DNA of 23,687 nt from JBFFXF01 sp041569895. GTDB taxonomy: Bacteria; Planctomycetota; UBA8108; JACQVS01. This document shows positions 21,832-23,687 of this stretch, piece by piece. The notes below the pieces were generated by a model. It had not been told where the DNA came from. It saw only the letters and a list, made by a program, of their open reading frames with translations, and ran no database searches. Numbering within the stretch: position 1 is the first letter of the stretch; each line of letters begins with the position of its first letter. Both the position numbers and the translations under genes were made by a program. The stretch is from assembly GCA_041569895.1 (NCBI GenBank), contig JBFFXF010000098.1, forward strand, positions 1 to 23,687, in the 5' to 3' direction.

Positions 21832-22767
21832 TCATGCGATCGAGAACCCGAAGCTCTCGCGGAATCGCTCGTCGAACTCCGCGCGCTCGAAACGGTAATT
21901 CTGCGTGCCATGCTCCTCCACCTTGATGGCGCCCATCAGGGCGGCGACGCGCCCGGTCGCCTTCCAGTCCATGCCGCGCATCAGCCCGTGGAGAAGCCCG
22001 GCGCGATAGGCGTCGCCGCACCCGGTGGGGTCCACCACGCGGCTCGCCTCGACGGCCGGGATCTCGAAGGTCTCCTTTCGCGTGTGGATCAGAGATCCCT
22101 TGGCGCCGCGCGTGACGATCAGCGCCTCGACGCGCTCGAGCACCTCGGGCGGGGACAGCCCCGTTCGGTTGCTGAGCAGCTCCGACTCGTAGTCGTTGAG
22201 GGTCACCCACGTCGCCTGGTCCAGGAAGCGCGCCAGCTCGTCGCCGTCGAACATCGGCAGCCCCTGGCCGGGATCGAAGATGAACGGCGTGCCGGACTCG
22301 GCGAGCGACTGCGCGTGCTGGACCATCCCCTCACGGCCGTCCGGCGACAGGATCGCGATGGTCACCCCCTCCGCGTCGCTCGTCCGGTTGACGTGCGAGT
22401 GGTTCATCGCGCCGGGGTGAAACGCCGTGATCTGGTTGTCGTCGAGGTCGGTGATGATGAACGCCTGCGCGGTGTACTCGTCCTCACGGACGGTGATGTG
22501 GCGCCGGTCGACGCCGTGCTCGTCGAGCCAGTCGGCGTAACGGCCGAAGTCCCGCCCGGCGGTCGCCATCGGCAGCGGATCTCCCCCGAGCAGCCGCAGG
22601 CCGTAGGCGATGTTCCCCGCACAGCCGCCGAACTCGCGACGCAGTCGGGGAACCAGGAACGCGACGTTCAGGATGTGCACCTTGTCCGGCAGGATGTGCC
22701 GCCGGAAGCGATCCTGAAACACCATGATGTTGTCGTAGGCGATCGAACCGCAGATCAACGCGGTCAT
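21832..22767 (-). CDS. PfkB-family carbohydrate/nucleoside kinase, adenosine-kinase-like (311 aa)
   Basis: A cytoplasmic ATP-dependent kinase of the ribokinase/PfkB superfamily. The N-terminal start ALICGSIAYDNIMVF, the first signature G47-G-C-A-G-N-I-A-Y with the following LLGG, and the second signature D246-P-T-G-C-G-D252 with the catalytic base Asp252 are all present, and the length is usual for the family. The phrase FRRHILPDKVHILNVAFLVP is typical of a group often named adenosine kinase, so adenosine is the likeliest substrate, but sugar kinases share these motifs. The start at 22767 has GGAGGAAG (22781-22774) 6 nt upstream. It is the first gene of a likely operon with PSD1 and DUF1501, an odd partner for two exported proteins. 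There are no truncations or missing residues. Confidence 0.92.
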   Translation of the reverse strand: MTALICGSIAYDNIMVFQDRFRRHILPDKVHILNVAFLVPRLRREFGGCAGNIAYGLRLLGGDPLPMATAGRDFGRYADWLDEHGVDRRHITVREDEYTAQAFIITDLDDNQITAFHPGAMNHSHVNRTSDAEGVTIAILSPDGREGMVQHAQSLAESGTPFIFDPGQGLPMFDGDELARFLDQATWVTLNDYESELLSNRTGLSPPEVLERVEALIVTRGAKGSLIHTRKETFEIPAVEASRVVDPTGCGDAYRAGLLHGLMRGMDWKATGRVAALMGAIKVEEHGTQNYRFERAEFDERFRESFGFSIA

Positions 22768-22941
22768 CGGCGTCTTCCTCCGCTGCTGGCCGACGGCCGG
22801 CCGTCAATGGCGCGACATTGTATCGGAAACTCCGGCCCCTTTCCGGAACCTTCCGGCTCTCCACCGCCTTCCCCAAAAGCTTCCGCCTTTTTTCACCGAT
22901 CAAGTCCGCTAGGGGGTGCGAGAAAACGAGCGCTGGGCGAC
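22768..22941. promoter_or_regulatory. Divergent spacer between PfkB kinase and HAMP protein genes
   Basis: This 174-bp spacer should contain both start regions. A TACAAT on the minus strand (22822-22817), about 50 bp before the kinase start, is a candidate -10 box without a matching -35. A short inverted repeat (ccgga 22843-22847, tccgg 22852-22856) and a pyrimidine-rich stretch ending in six T (to about 22895) fill the rest. Nothing stronger is seen. Confidence 0.35.
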
Positions 22942-23589
22942 ATGGAGAACACCGGGGACACGGCTCGCGTCAAGAACACCGAGGGATACTATCGGCGTCG
23001 GACGAAGTGGGTGCGTCCGGAGCTGCAGCTCAAGGTGATCGGCGCGGCCCTCCTCCTCGGCGTCGTGATCCTCACCGTCAACCTCATCCTGCTCCGCGTC
23101 AACTTGCTCCAGTTCAAGGAGCCGCCGACCGAGACCGCGACGGAGGTGGTCGCCAAGGTGCGCGCGTCGTTCGTCCGCGCCACCGTGGTCTCGCTGGTGG
23201 CGGCCATCCCGCTCTCGGTCCTCCTCGGCATCTTCTTCTCGTTCCGGTTCTGCGGACCGATCTATCGCTTCCGGAAGTTCTTCCAGGAGCTCGACGCCGG
23301 ACGGTGGGACTCCGACTGCCACCTGCGCCAGGGCGATAACCTCCAGGATCTTCGAGCCATCATCAACCGCGTGCTGCGCTCGATGCGGGAGCGGCTGCTC
23401 CGCCAGCACGACCTGATCCGCAAGTACCGCCAGCTCGTCGAGGAGCACTCCGACGCGTTCGGCGGCGACGAGCGCGTCGGGCGGCTGCTCGAGGAGACGG
23501 ACCGCGAGACGGCGGAGATCGAACGCCGCTTCGCCACCGAGCGGCCGGCGACCCGCGAGGCGAAGGAAGTCGCCACCGCGGCCAGCTGA
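22942..23589 (+). CDS. Small two-helix membrane protein with HAMP-like domain (215 aa)
   Basis: A positively charged N-terminus (YYRRRTKWVRPELQLK) leads to a first membrane helix at about 31-52. After a short loop of about 26 residues comes a second helix at about 79-101. Next is a HAMP-like segment at about 100-152, with the conserved Pro106 in C-G-P-I-Y-R-F and the pattern E-L-D-A-G-R-W...L-R-Q-G-D-N-L-Q-D-L...N-R-V-L-R. The C-terminal 60 residues are charged, helical and probably coiled coil (LEETDRETAEIERRF). No histidine kinase, cyclase or chemotaxis output domain follows. This architecture recurs in planctomycetes and deltaproteobacteria as an uncharacterised HAMP protein, possibly a partner for a separate signalling protein. 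The ATG at 22942 has only a weak ribosome site. The frame is open for thousands of bases upstream, but that is antisense to the minus-strand genes. Confidence 0.85.
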   Translation: MENTGDTARVKNTEGYYRRRTKWVRPELQLKVIGAALLLGVVILTVNLILLRVNLLQFKEPPTETATEVVAKVRASFVRATVVSLVAAIPLSVLLGIFFSFRFCGPIYRFRKFFQELDAGRWDSDCHLRQGDNLQDLRAIINRVLRSMRERLLRQHDLIRKYRQLVEEHSDAFGGDERVGRLLEETDRETAEIERRFATERPATREAKEVATAAS

Positions 23590-23597
23590 CCCCCCCT

Positions 23598-23669
23598 CCC
23601 GTTCCCGTCCCCGTTCCCGTCCCCGTTCCCGTCCCCGTTCCCGTCCCCGGTCCCGTCCCCGTGCCCGAC
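23598..23669 (+). repeat. CCCGTN hexanucleotide array
   Basis: Twelve consecutive hexamers start 9 bp after the HAMP gene stop. The first eight alternate CCCGTT and CCCGTC exactly, giving a 12-bp unit; the last four are CCCGGT, CCCGTC, CCCGTG and CCCGAC. A shorter run of the same family lies at 17189-17208. After it, 18 bp remain to the window edge with nothing recognisable. Confidence 0.92.
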
Positions 23670-23687
23670 CAGTTGCTCGACTCCGCC

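Noticed and set aside
22843..22895. Intrinsic terminator (inverted repeat then T-run)
   Set aside because: The small hairpin is more than 30 bp from the T-run, and the spacer is between divergent genes, so nothing would end there.
18745..22941. Very long open frame on the plus strand running into the HAMP gene
   Set aside because: It is antisense to PSD1, DUF1501 and PfkB genes with clear family motifs; its translation is Arg/Asp/Val-rich low-complexity sequence typical of shadow frames in GC-rich DNA.
1..23687. tRNA, rRNA, insertion sequence or attachment site
   Set aside because: No tRNA-like or rRNA sequence, transposase, integrase or long terminal inverted repeat was noticed; nearly all DNA is accounted for by the ten genes and short spacers.

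Overview
The window is a GC-rich stretch of bacterial chromosome that holds ten protein genes: one cut by the left edge, nine complete. I see no RNA genes, insertion sequences or CRISPR array. The best guess for the host is a Planctomycetota bacterium or a close relative. The reasons are a planctomycete-type PSD1 cytochrome-domain protein next to a Tat-exported DUF1501 protein, an exported sulfatase, a secreted CotH/lamin-tail protein, and dockerin-like C-termini of the 'GD.N.DG..NI.DA...LFLG' type. No taxonomic marker gene is present, so this is inference.

Region 1 (1-12822, minus strand) is a cell-surface or secreted block. Transcription would run 12822 to 1772 through three tightly spaced genes: a 1027-aa lectin-array protein, a 1526-aa CotH-kinase/lamin-tail protein and a 1104-aa lectin-array protein. 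Together they carry nine F-type-lectin-like (discoidin/F5-8C, fucolectin) domains with the vicinal Cys-Cys hallmark, two Ig domains, four copies of an unrecognised Cys-containing beta-type domain, and three dockerin-like calcium-binding C-termini. The two lectin-array proteins have the same domain order and look like paralogs on either side of the CotH gene. Further along the same strand, after a 258-bp gap with GC hairpins, a separate secreted protein of unknown function runs off the left edge.

Region 2 (12823-17187) starts with a divergent spacer holding a TATAAT-like island, a 13-bp tandem repeat and a 14-bp palindrome. On the plus strand follow an exported seven-bladed FG-GAP/VCBS propeller fused to an alpha/beta hydrolase, then a type I sulfatase. 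The two are separated by 222 bp that are mostly 7-bp and 6-bp tandem repeats.

Region 3 (17372-22767, minus strand) is a probable operon of a PfkB-family (adenosine-kinase-like) kinase, the PSD1 protein and the DUF1501 protein, with gaps of 33 and 14 bp. Divergent from it is a small two-helix HAMP membrane protein (22942-23589). The window ends in a CCCGTN hexanucleotide array.

Taken together, most of the window encodes exported proteins that bind or degrade glycans: lectin arrays, sulfatase, esterase-like hydrolase and PSD1/DUF1501. The lectin/CotH/dockerin-like operon is the most unusual part. Its assembly and sugar specificity are inferences from domain content.
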